Assembly: GCF_000422865.1 (NCBI RefSeq)
Contig: NZ_AUGW01000016.1
Coordinates: 16,658-80,657 of the forward strand
Origin: Oceanospirillum maris DSM 6286
GTDB taxonomy: Bacteria > Pseudomonadota > Gammaproteobacteria > Pseudomonadales > Halomonadaceae
Direction of reading: 5' to 3'
DNA: 64,000 bases
Every line of letters begins with the position of its first letter. Position 1 is the first letter of the stretch. Below the pieces are notes generated by a model. The model was not told the origin of the DNA. It did no database searches and saw only the letters and a list, made by a program, of their open reading frames with translations. Made by a program: the position numbers and the translations under genes. This document shows, piece by piece, positions 18,046-27,634 of the stretch.

Positions 18046-18852
18046 TCAGTTGCTAGGCTTACGGGCAATCACATGAATATAACGCCCCATACGCCAGTAT
18101 GGCTCTTGATGACAGTAACGCCATTCTAGCGTTAACAATTTCTCTAAATCTTCTTCAGAAGGTGTCTTTTCGCGCAGGTAGTCAGTAAAAACCCTAACCC
18201 CTGCAACAGAAACAACTTCTAAATCTTGCTGCTTTAAGCCTTCAATCACCTGTTCTGGCTGCTGAGGACTAATGGGGGTTAGCCGCAAACGCTGGCCAGT
18301 GCCATCCAAGGTGTCTTTCAAGGCTTTATCGTAATTACCTTTAACAATATTGCTAAAACGTAGGCCATCTTCATTAAAGAACATCAATGATAACCAGCCC
18401 CCAGGCTGTATCTGATGAGCAATAACCGGCAAAGCCTCTTGCGGCTGATGTAGCCATTCTAGCACTGCATGGCACAGGACAAGCTCTGCGGGTTCAACAT
18501 GATCGGCCAACTGCTGTAGCCGATAGGGATAGCTTGTTACAGGGGCTTTGTACTCTGCCTGTTGCTGCTGAAATAGACGCTCCGCTTCAGCACGCATATC
18601 ATCCGCAGGCTCTGTAAAAGTGACACAATGACCTTGCTGAGCAAACCAGTCAGACATCTGGCCTAAACCACCGCCAATATCGAGTACCTGCACGGGTCTC
18701 GACTGGGCAATAAAAGGAATCTGCTGCAAATCACGGGCTAAAATTTCTTGGCGCAACCAACCTTTGTTGGTGCCGTAAACATTATTACGGAATTTTTCTG
18801 CCAAGCCGTTAAAAATTTTATCCGTTTGGATTTTAGCGCGGGGTGCAGCCAA
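18046..18852 (-). CDS. cmoM: tRNA 5-carboxymethoxyuridine methyltransferase CmoM
   Basis: CmoM (formerly SmtA) adds the terminal methyl group to cmo5U34, giving mcmo5U34. Signatures are AEKFRNNVYGTNKGWLRQEI near residues 18-37, the SAM loop VLDIGGGLGQMSDWF near 56-70, CHAVLEWLHQP, LSLMFFNEDGL and GVRVFTDYLREK, then EPYWRMGRYIHVIARKP at the end, all as in E. coli CmoM. The N terminus carries about 12 extra residues. First gene of cmoM-rsmC-cmoA-cmoB. Confidence 0.93.
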   Translation of the reverse strand: MAAPRAKIQTDKIFNGLAEKFRNNVYGTNKGWLRQEILARDLQQIPFIAQSRPVQVLDIGGGLGQMSDWFAQQGHCVTFTEPADDMRAEAERLFQQQQAEYKAPVTSYPYRLQQLADHVEPAELVLCHAVLEWLHQPQEALPVIAHQIQPGGWLSLMFFNEDGLRFSNIVKGNYDKALKDTLDGTGQRLRLTPISPQQPEQVIEGLKQQDLEVVSVAGVRVFTDYLREKTPSEEDLEKLLTLEWRYCHQEPYWRMGRYIHVIARKPSN

Positions 18853-19181
18853 GGCAGTAACCTCTATACAGAGTACAAAAAAGAGTGCAAGAATAAGCGA
18901 TGTAATAACGAAGCAAAAATCAAGAGGCGGATACTAAAGGATTTTGCCAAAAGGATAAAGGTTTCGCAGGCTAGAGGCAGGTTTGCTGACGGGCTGAAGC
19001 CCGACCCACATTTTAGTGCTCACTATTCTGTCAGAGTGTGAATGTTACCTCAACTTGTAGGTCGTCAGAACCTGCTCCGTATACTCAAACGGGCAGAATA
19101 AGTCGCGGCATAAAACCCAGACACAAAAAAACCAGCCCGAAGGCTGGTTCTTTTTGTTCGGTATCTTAGCTAATCAGGAGA
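18853..19181. other. Gene-free stretch upstream of cmoM with a REP-like palindrome
   Basis: This 329-base stretch separates cmoM from the porin terminator. It holds the palindrome CGGGCTGAAGCCCG (18990-19003), similar to the core of repetitive extragenic palindromes, and a related TGTAGGTCG-type fragment at about 19056-19065. I see no gene. The cmo promoter should lie on the left side. Confidence 0.35.
19125..19156 (-). terminator. Terminator of the porin gene
   Basis: AACCAGCC-CGA-AGGCTGGTT forms a tight hairpin flanked by A and T runs, 26 bases after the porin stop codon. Confidence 0.9.
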
Positions 19182-20075
19182 TTAGAAAGAAAGAACAGCA
19201 CCTAGATAAGAACCACCAAAGGTTTCGCTCTTATCGTAGTCACCAGAACCAAACTCACCCCAAACATACAGGCTGCTGGTCAGGCTATATGTAGCGCCTA
19301 GAGCTGCTTGAGTATCTGCGCCCTTAGCATCTGAATCAGAAACCATCAGATAAACGTTACCCATGCCGTAGTTATAATCTGCAGATGCGCCCATTACATT
19401 CAGGTCATCACCAGCAGCATCTTCACCTAGCTCATATTTAGCAGCTAGAGTGATGTTGTCGATAGATGCAACAGCTGCAACAGCTGCTTCACTGTTTGCT
19501 GAATCATAAGCTGCACGTAGAGATACCATTTCTACAGGCACTTCAACAACAAGCTGAACAGAGTTTTCTTCATCTTTGTTTGCTGCAGTATTGGTGTTCA
19601 TCTGTACAGATGCACCTACTTTAACAGCGCTAAAGTCGCCTTGGTATTGAACTTGCTGAATTTCTTTACCAGCACCAGAACCGAAAGCAGAATCAAAACC
19701 AAAGAACTCAGGTACGTACACTGCATCATGAATGAAATCATTCACTAGAGTGTCCATAGAACCAACACGAACTTGACCTAGGCTACCTTTAACACCGATA
19801 TAAGCTTGGTCACCAGTAGTCAAACCACCAGCCGCTTTCTCAGCACCAGCATTGTGTTCAAATTCAGCTTTATAGAAAACAGTTAAACCGTTCTCTTCAG
19901 CCATTTCACCTTTAAAGCCAATGGTAGAACCATTGTCAAATGCGTTCGCATCATCTTCAAGATCCAAAGCAATCTGGAGGTTACCATATACTGTTGGAGC
20001 AGGTTGAGCAGCTTGTGCAGCTACTGAGAAGCTCATAGCACCAGCAATAGCGGTAGCAATAAGAGTCTTTTTCAT
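19182..20075 (-). CDS. Gram-negative general porin (trimeric type)
   Basis: Outer-membrane diffusion channel. A Sec signal peptide occupies residues 1-22 (MKKTLIATAIAGAMSFSVAA, then QA). The mature protein begins PAPTVYGNLQIALDLED, the first strand of general porins. It is acidic, rich in alternating strands and Gly/Asp turns, includes GFKGEMAEENGLTVFYKAEFE and AYIGVKGSLGQVRVGSMDT, and ends with the aromatic residue Phe needed by the BAM complex. With 297 residues it is on the short side for the OmpC-like family. Monocistronic, with a strong terminator. The substrate preference cannot be read. Confidence 0.92.
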   Translation of the reverse strand: MKKTLIATAIAGAMSFSVAAQAAQPAPTVYGNLQIALDLEDDANAFDNGSTIGFKGEMAEENGLTVFYKAEFEHNAGAEKAAGGLTTGDQAYIGVKGSLGQVRVGSMDTLVNDFIHDAVYVPEFFGFDSAFGSGAGKEIQQVQYQGDFSAVKVGASVQMNTNTAANKDEENSVQLVVEVPVEMVSLRAAYDSANSEAAVAAVASIDNITLAAKYELGEDAAGDDLNVMGASADYNYGMGNVYLMVSDSDAKGADTQAALGATYSLTSSLYVWGEFGSGDYDKSETFGGSYLGAVLSF

Positions 20076-20494
20076 TTGATAATTTCCTTTCTCTACTCAA
20101 TCGCTCTGCATTAATGCAGAAATTTTCGGTGTACTGACTGGCCGTTAATTTAAACGTCCCAGCCAATGTTAAACCGTTATTGTTTCAATCGCAGGAGCTA
20201 CTTTAAACATCCTGCGCCCGCATGGCAATAGTCAGATTCGCCATTTTTTCAACGAATTTCTGTGACTTTGATCTGTGTTCGCCACAAGTAAGATAATGTT
20301 AAGGGCCAAAAGCTTGCGTCATCCTAATCGATGTTTCTGACAAAACAGTGACAAGCCAAAGCCCTTAAAATAAATGTATTAAGTGCCAAGTTGTTTTAAC
20401 GAATATTATATCGCCACGTAAGCCTTAAAAAAATGAGTTGTTGCCAACCTATAAAGTTAGATCTGCTACGAGCCATTAGTCTGTATGTAAGGCG
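20076..20494. promoter_or_regulatory. Upstream region of the porin gene
   Basis: A 419-base AT-rich stretch between the porin start and the recJ stop. It should contain the porin promoter and leader (read on the minus strand). A good ribosome binding site (GAAAGGAAAT) precedes the porin ATG. I did not find a terminator for recJ or a convincing regulator site. Confidence 0.35.
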
Positions 20495-22300
20495 TTAAAT
20501 CTTTCTAGCATATTCAATCATTAATTGAATACTTCGACGTCCTCGAAACTCGTTTAAACTCAACTGGTAAGCGGTCTCTACTCGATCTCCTTCCTTAAAA
20601 TCGATCTGTTGATTACCAGCTAACGCCTTGAACCAGATCCCTTTGCAGGCCTGTAACCCACCTTCATCGCTGAGCAAAAGTTGCAAGTGGCTTTGATCCG
20701 CGCCAACAGCCCTTAATTGTTCAACAAGGAATACACCGGTGAAGCAAGGTGCCTCAAACTCTCTTCCAAAAGGTTGCAGTTTTTGTACCAGTTGCCATGT
20801 TTGTTCTGAAATTTCTGAAGGCTGTAACGTTTCGTCGATTTTTACAACAGGCCGTAACACCTCTGTTTTTAGGGCTAAAATAATCGATTGATTAAAGCTT
20901 TTTGCAAAGAAATCGAAGCTTGAGCGGTTTAATGTTAAGCCTGCCGCCCCTTTATGGCCGCCAAACTTGACCATCAATTGCGCATCAATTTGATGCACTT
21001 GCTGTAAAACATCACGAATATGCACTCCTTCCACGCTTCGAGCAGAGCCCGACAAATGCTCTGGATTCAAAGCAGGACAGAGCACAATACTGGGTTTGCC
21101 TGTTTTTTGTGTAATACGTGACGCAACAATCCCCTGCACGCCTGCATGGCCGTTCTCTAAAAAGACCGTTAAACCCTGATAATTTTCGGCCAGTTGAGGC
21201 TTTATTAGCTCGAAAGCATCGCGCACCATATCTTGCTCGATGCTTTTTCGATCTTCGTTATCCTGATCCAGAATGGCCAGATAGTGCTCTGCCTGCTGAT
21301 CCGTCGTTGCCAGCATATAATGCAAAGCCGCATAGGGATCGTCCAAACGTCCACGGGCGTTAATACGCGGCCCCAGTTGAAAACCTAAGGTTTCAGCGTT
21401 AAAAAACTCATTGTCTTTGCGCAACAGCTTACGAATTGATCGCCAACAAGGTAGGTCAAAACGATTGATCAGGCTTAACCCTGTAGAGACAACCGCGCGA
21501 TTAATCGCGCTTTCACCTAGGGAAACACAGTCCGCTACGGTGCCTAGCGCAACATAACTGAGTAAAAAACTTAATTTTGGTGAACGATCCGCTAACCGAC
21601 CCTGTTGAATCAAAACATCTCGCACTTGAGCCATAACCAGCCAGCTCACCATACAGCCAGCGATTGTCGCATCAGGGTAATCACAGCCCTGCTGTGTAGG
21701 GTTAACCATCGCATACGCTGAAGCCGGAACACCCTCTTCAGGCAACGCATGGTGATCCGTAACGATCACATCAATCCCGGCTTGTTTCAGCAAGGTAAGC
21801 CTTGCCTCATCACTAGAGCCACAATCTGCGGTGATAATAATATTCGGCAGTAAATCCTGCTGTAAAATACGAGCGACTAAACCCGCACTTACACCATAGC
21901 CATCATTAATACGGTGGCCAATTAAGCTAAATATCTGTGACTCCGCCACGCCAAATAGCTCGGTTAAACTACGATAAAGCACCGCATGAGAGGTGATACC
22001 ATCAACATCATAATCAGTTAGTACGCCGATACGCTCACCGTTGATAACGGCCTGAGCAATACGCTCTGCAGCCTTTTGACAATCTTTTAGCAAACTGGGC
22101 TTGGCGATATGCTTTAACGCAGGATCAACAATGCCAGCCAAATTAAATCGATCCCCTTGAATGCGGCCCGCTAAAATCTTGGCCAGCAAAGGAGGTAGCC
22201 CAAGCTGTGCTGCTTGAGCCAACACTATCGGATTCTGAGGTCGAGGCAGAAAAACCGGCGATGCTAAAGATACAGATAGTGAGGAAGAAGACTGTTTCAC
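20495..22300 (-). CDS. recJ: Single-stranded-DNA-specific exonuclease RecJ
   Basis: 5'-3' exonuclease of recombination and mismatch repair. DHH-family motifs are visible: motif I LTDYDVDGITSH (residues 94-105), motif II ADCGSSD (158-164), motif III TDHHALPEEG (181-190), and the DHHA1 part with GHKGAAGLTL; the OB-fold follows to the C terminus. Motif I has Val where most RecJ proteins have Ala (DYDADG). Length 601 residues is slightly above the E. coli protein. The ATG overlaps the upstream stop by four bases, so it is translationally coupled to the YejM-like gene. Confidence 0.95.
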   Translation of the reverse strand: MKQSSSSLSVSLASPVFLPRPQNPIVLAQAAQLGLPPLLAKILAGRIQGDRFNLAGIVDPALKHIAKPSLLKDCQKAAERIAQAVINGERIGVLTDYDVDGITSHAVLYRSLTELFGVAESQIFSLIGHRINDGYGVSAGLVARILQQDLLPNIIITADCGSSDEARLTLLKQAGIDVIVTDHHALPEEGVPASAYAMVNPTQQGCDYPDATIAGCMVSWLVMAQVRDVLIQQGRLADRSPKLSFLLSYVALGTVADCVSLGESAINRAVVSTGLSLINRFDLPCWRSIRKLLRKDNEFFNAETLGFQLGPRINARGRLDDPYAALHYMLATTDQQAEHYLAILDQDNEDRKSIEQDMVRDAFELIKPQLAENYQGLTVFLENGHAGVQGIVASRITQKTGKPSIVLCPALNPEHLSGSARSVEGVHIRDVLQQVHQIDAQLMVKFGGHKGAAGLTLNRSSFDFFAKSFNQSIILALKTEVLRPVVKIDETLQPSEISEQTWQLVQKLQPFGREFEAPCFTGVFLVEQLRAVGADQSHLQLLLSDEGGLQACKGIWFKALAGNQQIDFKEGDRVETAYQLSLNEFRGRRSIQLMIEYARKI

Positions 22301-24159
22301 TGGTAAAAACGCCCTATCTCTTTCATAACATCTTTCATAACGTTAATGTCCAAGGCATCACTTTTCATCGGCGTATAATCCGGCTCCACCACTTCGTATT
22401 GGCCGGAGTGGTACGTTACAGTGATTTTATCCGGCTGAATAACACCGTAGTTATTCACTGAGCCTGCTAGAACCCAGTCCCGCCCTTTACGCTCTAACAA
22501 ATGCTGACCACTGCTGAAATCTTGAGCAGAACTAGTACAGCCCAGTAGATCCTTTAGAAGTGTTGGCGCTAGGTCAAAATGACTGGTACGTTTGTTGATA
22601 ACAGCACCACGGGAGAAACGGCCTCCTGCCATAATCAGAGGCACACGTATCTGATAATCAGAGAAATTCCCACCATGCCCCCAGTAGTTTTTCTTCAGAT
22701 CATTAAATTCCTGACCGTGATCTCCGGTGATCACCACCAAGGTATTTTCTAGCAAGTTCTTTGATTCAAGGTCTTTTAGAACGCGGCCAATCTGACTATC
22801 GGTAAAATGAACCGCATTTTTATAGCGGTTAAAGTAAGGCTCAGGATCAAAGTTATTATTTAATTCCAAATAGTTCACCTCATCCCATACCGGAGCAAAT
22901 ATTTCAGGATATCCCTCTGGAGAAGAATAAGAGTGCGGCGCATCATAAAATAGAAAACCAAAGAAGGGTTTATCTGTACGGGTTTGCTGCGTTGTAAGCC
23001 AAGCGAGCCAGTCATCGGTTAGCTTGATATCCCGTAAAGGAGATGATGGCGCATCAGTACCAATACGCAGATCTGGCACAGAGGAAAACACGGTTTTATC
23101 AAATGCAGGACTGGTTAGTTTAGCATTTGCAAAGATGCCCAACTGATACCCCTGATTTTGCAACTGCTCGATGATAACCGGAGGTGTGGCGGTTGATTTC
23201 ATCGCCCCCCAGTAGGTTCCAGGCAGACCATAAAAGAGACTAAATATGCCCGTTCGAGTTCCGTTACCGCCACTATAATGCTGCGCAAAGAGTGTTCCGT
23301 GCTGTTTACCAAAACGCGCCACATTAGGCGCTGTTTTACTATCAGCAGTATCGAAGCGCCAAGAATCAACGGCGATAACAAGTAGGTTCATCGGCTTATC
23401 TTGTCTCTGGCAAGATAAAGGCTGTTGTGGATAGTTTAAGGTTCCGCTACCTACCGTCATTAAACGGGCTCGTTCGGCAGCATCAGGATCTACTACGCCC
23501 CATTGTTCAAATTGCTTTTGGGCTGTTGTTGGGTAGTGTAGTGGGAAAAAACGAGCTTGCTTAGTCACATCAAATTTATACAGCGCATCAGCATAGGCAT
23601 GAATAAAATGACTGGTCAGCGTTACCATAAATAAAGAAGGTAATAGATAACGCAGCTTCACTGCATTAGAGAGTGCTTGTAGCTTTTCCCATAGTAGCCC
23701 AGCAATAAACCACTGCATAACAACAACACCGATAACACCAGCAATAGCCATTAATTGGGAGCTTAGCGAAAAGTCAAAAATCTGACCGTCTGTATCATTG
23801 ATCAGCAAGTTAATGACAAAACCATTGATATGAAACCGATACTGATCAAACACCAAACTATCTAAGCCAACAAGGGCTATTCCAAGACTCGATAGTAATA
23901 TCAAAGACCACTTAATAACGAAGTGAACAGGTATCAGTAAAGCCAGAATAATAACGAAAGGCAAAATTAAGATGGAAAGAAAAAAGCCATGCCCAATCCA
24001 TGTTGTCGCTAAATAGCTCCAACCTAAAAATGAACTAGGCGTTTCCATATAAACGCCATAACGACTAAAGACCAAAACCAGTACCAAGGCCGTCCAAATA
24101 CTGTACCAGCTAACCCAGCGCACCAAGTTAGACCGAGTCGCTTTAACACCTTTATTCAC
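22297..24159 (-). CDS. YejM/PbgA-like DUF3413 inner membrane protein with sulfatase-fold domain
   Basis: Resembles YejM (PbgA/LapC), the essential enterobacterial regulator of LpxC turnover. Five hydrophobic helices fill about residues 15-190, including the DUF3413-type stretch LVGLDSLVFDQYRFHINGFVINLLIND. A periplasmic alkaline-phosphatase-fold domain follows: VIAVDSWRFD, a loop with GGNGTRTGIFS in the nucleophile position, VVITGDHGQEFND and WGHGGNFSDYQIRVPLIMAG. In contrast to E. coli YejM, the metal-site sequences DHGQEF and THFDLAPTLL look fairly intact, so enzymatic activity is possible. Start is GTG 24159 with AGAGGA at good spacing. Role in lipopolysaccharide control is inferred from similarity. 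Coupled to recJ. Confidence 0.85.
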   Translation of the reverse strand: MNKGVKATRSNLVRWVSWYSIWTALVLVLVFSRYGVYMETPSSFLGWSYLATTWIGHGFFLSILILPFVIILALLIPVHFVIKWSLILLSSLGIALVGLDSLVFDQYRFHINGFVINLLINDTDGQIFDFSLSSQLMAIAGVIGVVVMQWFIAGLLWEKLQALSNAVKLRYLLPSLFMVTLTSHFIHAYADALYKFDVTKQARFFPLHYPTTAQKQFEQWGVVDPDAAERARLMTVGSGTLNYPQQPLSCQRQDKPMNLLVIAVDSWRFDTADSKTAPNVARFGKQHGTLFAQHYSGGNGTRTGIFSLFYGLPGTYWGAMKSTATPPVIIEQLQNQGYQLGIFANAKLTSPAFDKTVFSSVPDLRIGTDAPSSPLRDIKLTDDWLAWLTTQQTRTDKPFFGFLFYDAPHSYSSPEGYPEIFAPVWDEVNYLELNNNFDPEPYFNRYKNAVHFTDSQIGRVLKDLESKNLLENTLVVITGDHGQEFNDLKKNYWGHGGNFSDYQIRVPLIMAGGRFSRGAVINKRTSHFDLAPTLLKDLLGCTSSAQDFSSGQHLLERKGRDWVLAGSVNNYGVIQPDKITVTYHSGQYEVVEPDYTPMKSDALDINVMKDVMKEIGRFYQ

Positions 24160-24348
24160 AGTGAATCCTCTTACCTTAAAGACGGGTATTCAATAGAAAA
24201 TCTCTAGCCAATAGAAAACGCTTCTTCTATTTATAGAGCCAATACGGCAGATACTTTAGAAACAAGACAAATAGGCGTGAGATAAATAGACTTACAAAGT
24301 ATAGGCGAGATAAAATAAACACGATTGGGTTGAGCCAGTAGAATAGAT

Positions 24349-24378
24349 AAAAGGGAGCCTTGGCTCCCCTTTATTTTA
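24349..24378. terminator. Terminator between thrC and the YejM-like gene
   Basis: AAGGGAGCC-TT-GGCTCCCCTT forms a stem with T-rich flanks on both strands. It closes the hom-thrC unit and shows that the YejM-like gene and recJ have their own promoter. Confidence 0.8.
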
Positions 24379-24430
24379 TCTTTTCCTTTTGCCTATCAAG
24401 CTACCGCCAACTTAACCTAGCGTCTATCGA

Positions 24431-25849
24431 CTAACGCTTATTGTCGATAACAAACTGCTGAATGGCTGTGCCATCAGCCGGTAGAACGGTAAAGCGCTCT
24501 TCACGCTCCATCAGATCGGCCATATGAGGCGGTAAAGGAGCACCTTCAAAGCCCGCTTTAACAATAGCATCTTCAAATTTGGCCGGATGAGCGGTAGCCA
24601 ATGTGATCATAGGTACAGACTTATCACGGTTACAAGTTTCTGCGGCACGGTAGCCCGTTGCCGTGTGCGGATCAAGCAGCTCACCGGTGCGCTCAAAAGC
24701 TTCTTTAATAACATCGATGGTAGCTTCATCATCAACGCTTAGGCTATCGAATAGCTCACGGGCTTTATCCCAGCGCGCTTGTTCGAGCTGTACAGGCTCA
24801 TTGTTAAAACGATTTAATAGGTCTTCAACCGCCGCGCCATCATTGTCGTATAGATCAAATAGCAGGCGTTCAAAATTACTAGATACCACAATATCCATAC
24901 TCGGTGATAGCGTATGCATCAACGGTTGTTTGCTGAAGTCATTTTTACTGATCACACGATGCAGAATATCATTGGCATTAGTGGCAACAATAAACTGATT
25001 CACTGGCAAGCCCATTTTATAAGCCATATATCCAGCAAATACATCACCAAAATTAGCCGACGGTACACTGAAAGATACCTTACGGTGCGGTGCGCCAACT
25101 GCAACAGCAGAAACAAAGTAGTAGACGATCTGCGCCATAATGCGCGCCCAGTTGATCGAGTTAACAGCCACTAAACGAGTGCTGCCGCCAAGGAAGCCTT
25201 GATTATTAAAGCTCTCTTTAACAATCGCCTGGCAATCATCAAAATTACCTTCAACGGCGATATTAAATACGTTATCTGCCAATACCGTTGTCATCTGACG
25301 ACGTTGTACTTCCGATACACGGTTATACGGATGCAGAATAAAGATATCCACATGCTCGCAAGGCTTACAGCCTTCAATGGCCGCAGAACCGGTATCACCG
25401 GACGTTGCCCCCATAATAACGGCATGCTCATTACGCTTACCCAGAAAGTGATCCAGCAAGCGACCCAACATCTGCAACGCCACGTCTTTAAAGGCCAGCG
25501 TTGGGCCGTGGAACAGCTCTAGTAAATAGTGATTGCTATCCAGTTGCTTAAGCGGGGTTACGGCATCATGTTTGAACGTACCATAGGTATCGTCAATCAT
25601 GCTTTTCAGTGTATCAGCCGGAATCTCGTCACCAATAAAGGCGTGCATGACGTTGTACGCAATCTCGGTATAAGACAATCCTGCCCAAGAGGCGATTTCT
25701 TCGGCTGAAAACTGAGGAATGGTTTCTGGCACATACAGGCCGCCATCGCTAGCCAGACCGGTCAGAACAACATCTTCAAAGTTAAGGGCGGGCGCTTGGC
25801 CACGAGTACTGATATAACGCACGGTGTGATTCTCGTATTCAGGGTTCAT
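24431..25849 (-). CDS. thrC: Threonine synthase
   Basis: PLP enzyme that converts O-phosphohomoserine to threonine. The N terminus has the family sequence VRYISTRGQAPALNFEDVVLTGLASDGGLYVPE. The PLP lysine is in HGPTLAFKDVALQMLG (near residue 119), and the phosphate-binding loop is MGATSGDTGSAAIEG. With 472 residues it belongs to the long proteobacterial/fungal-like group. GAGAGG six bases before the ATG supports the start. It follows hom by 87 bases on the same strand. Confidence 0.96.
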   Translation of the reverse strand: MNPEYENHTVRYISTRGQAPALNFEDVVLTGLASDGGLYVPETIPQFSAEEIASWAGLSYTEIAYNVMHAFIGDEIPADTLKSMIDDTYGTFKHDAVTPLKQLDSNHYLLELFHGPTLAFKDVALQMLGRLLDHFLGKRNEHAVIMGATSGDTGSAAIEGCKPCEHVDIFILHPYNRVSEVQRRQMTTVLADNVFNIAVEGNFDDCQAIVKESFNNQGFLGGSTRLVAVNSINWARIMAQIVYYFVSAVAVGAPHRKVSFSVPSANFGDVFAGYMAYKMGLPVNQFIVATNANDILHRVISKNDFSKQPLMHTLSPSMDIVVSSNFERLLFDLYDNDGAAVEDLLNRFNNEPVQLEQARWDKARELFDSLSVDDEATIDVIKEAFERTGELLDPHTATGYRAAETCNRDKSVPMITLATAHPAKFEDAIVKAGFEGAPLPPHMADLMEREERFTVLPADGTAIQQFVIDNKR

Positions 25850-25936
25850 AACGACCTCTCAAGGTACAGGCCGGTTATTAAGCCCCGCATCCTAGTCGAG
25901 TACGGGGCGAACATTTTTGTCAATCTGATGTGTTTT

Positions 25937-27244
25937 TTAGCTATTCAAGTCTTCTACACGGATACGCACAACTTCACCGCAGATATCGACTAAAGATTCA
26001 ATTTCGCGAATCGCATCGTTCATCTGTAGTTCTTGGCATTTGTGAGTCATCAGAATAATCGGCACCATTTCACTATCTTTAGCTTCTTTCTGAATAATAG
26101 CCTCAATACTGATGCCTTTATCGCTAAGGATCGTTGCAACACGGGCCAAAACCCCAGGGCGATCAACCGCTTGCAGGCGAACATAATACGCAGTGACAAC
26201 ATCTTCCATTGAAAGGATAGGTGCTTCGTTATCCAGCGAATCTTGAGTAAAGGCCAGCGGTGGCACACGACTGGCATAGTCAGCACCCATCGTACGAGCC
26301 ACATCAATAATATCCGCAACAACAGAAGATGCTGTTGGTTCAGCACCGGCGCCAGGGCCGTAATACATCGTAGGGCCAACGGCATCGCCATGCACCATAA
26401 CGGCATTCAGTACACCGTGAACATTAGCAATCAGTCGGTCTTTTGGAATGAGTGTAGGGTGTACACGCAGCTCAACACCTTCTTTCGTGCGACGAGCAAT
26501 CCCCAAATGCTTGATGATATAACCCAGCTCATCGGCCTGTTCGATATCCAATGGCGTGATTTTGCTAATACCTTCGGTATAAGCTTTATCAAACTGCAAC
26601 GGAATACCAAAGGCGACAGATCCAAGAATCGTCAGCTTGTGGGCCGCATCAATACCTTCAACATCAAAGGTTGGATCAGCTTCGGCATAACCCAAGTCCT
26701 GAGCCTCTTGCAGTACATCATCAAACTCTCGGCCATAATCACGCATCTGCGTCATAATATAGTTGCCAGTACCATTAATGATACCCGCCAGCCAGCTGAT
26801 GTTATTCGCGGCCAAACCTTCACGAATACCTTTAATAACCGGAATACCACCGGCTACTGCTGCTTCAAAGGCAACCACAACACCTTTGGCTTTAGCGGCT
26901 TCAAAAATCTCATTACCGTGCACTGCAATTAGGGCTTTATTCGCCGTAACAACATGCTTGCCATTCTCAATGGCGGTCATCACCAATTCACGGGCGACAT
27001 CATAACCACCGATCAATTCAACAACCACATCAATTTCAGGGTTGTTTACCACATCAAAAATATCACGGGTTACAGCAATATCTGTTGTATCACATGCGGG
27101 GTTGTCGCGACGGGCACCGATCTGCTCAACAATAATAGGGCGACCAGTACGACGGGCAATCTCTTCAGCATTACGGATCAAAACATTAACCGTACCGCTA
27201 CCAACAGTACCTAAACCACATATACCCACTTTTACCGGTTTCAA
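25937..27244 (-). CDS. hom: Homoserine dehydrogenase
   Basis: NAD(P)H enzyme that reduces aspartate semialdehyde to homoserine. The Rossmann motif GICGLGTVGSGTV is at residues 6-18, NKALIA and the GGIPVIKGIREGLAAN substrate region follow, and a C-terminal ACT domain (YVRLQAVDRPGVLARVATILSDKGIS) should give feedback control by threonine. The frame is open to 27301, but TTG 27244 (LKPVKVGICG) has GAGGG seven bases upstream and gives 435 residues, as in Pseudomonas; upstream ATG codons lack ribosome binding sites. Upstream of thrC. Confidence 0.94.
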   Translation of the reverse strand: MKPVKVGICGLGTVGSGTVNVLIRNAEEIARRTGRPIIVEQIGARRDNPACDTTDIAVTRDIFDVVNNPEIDVVVELIGGYDVARELVMTAIENGKHVVTANKALIAVHGNEIFEAAKAKGVVVAFEAAVAGGIPVIKGIREGLAANNISWLAGIINGTGNYIMTQMRDYGREFDDVLQEAQDLGYAEADPTFDVEGIDAAHKLTILGSVAFGIPLQFDKAYTEGISKITPLDIEQADELGYIIKHLGIARRTKEGVELRVHPTLIPKDRLIANVHGVLNAVMVHGDAVGPTMYYGPGAGAEPTASSVVADIIDVARTMGADYASRVPPLAFTQDSLDNEAPILSMEDVVTAYYVRLQAVDRPGVLARVATILSDKGISIEAIIQKEAKDSEMVPIILMTHKCQELQMNDAIREIESLVDICGEVVRIRVEDLNS

Positions 27245-27634
27245 TACGAGACCCTCTTGCCTGTTATCTTGCATAAACGACTGGTATGCCTGTTTCAGCA
27301 TATTCTATTTCGGTTTTATCTCGATGTGAGTCATCACAGAGAGCGCAGCGGCTATCTTTTAACGATACCTTGCTTTTAGCGGTCTTCGCTGCATTACCGT
27401 TGAACGCCCCATCTTAGCGTTTTTTCTGTCGGAGAAAAACCAAGGGTGGCCTCTGAAAAGCAAATGTCAGCGTTATTTCTTCGAAGGGGTCATTTCAAAC
27501 CTAATAAATAGCATCTGAAAGGCAAGCCATGCTTTGAAAAAGAGCTAAATAACAAAAAACGCCCTGAAGATATTTCTTAAGGACGTTTAAATTCAGTTAA
27601 CCGATTGAACCAGAATAGGTAAAAGCCAGATCCG
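27245..27634. promoter_or_regulatory. Leader region upstream of hom
   Basis: This 390-base stretch holds the dsbC terminator and the presumed hom promoter. I looked for a threonine/isoleucine leader peptide with an attenuator on the minus strand and did not find one; the only small frame has no run of Thr or Ile codons. No other gene is seen. Confidence 0.35.
27553..27589 (-). terminator. Terminator of dsbC
   Basis: On the minus strand AACGTCCT pairs with AGGGCGTT (one G-U pair), the inner arms extend the stem, and six T follow. It lies about 45 bases after the dsbC stop. Confidence 0.8.

Noticed and set aside
26243..26932. A 229-codon open frame antisense to hom
   Set aside because: It lies fully inside hom on the other strand, has no ribosome binding site, and its composition is that of a mirrored coding sequence.
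27302..27550. Possible threonine-type attenuator and leader peptide before hom
   Set aside because: The only small frame on the minus strand has no run of Thr or Ile codons, and no alternative terminator hairpin is seen.
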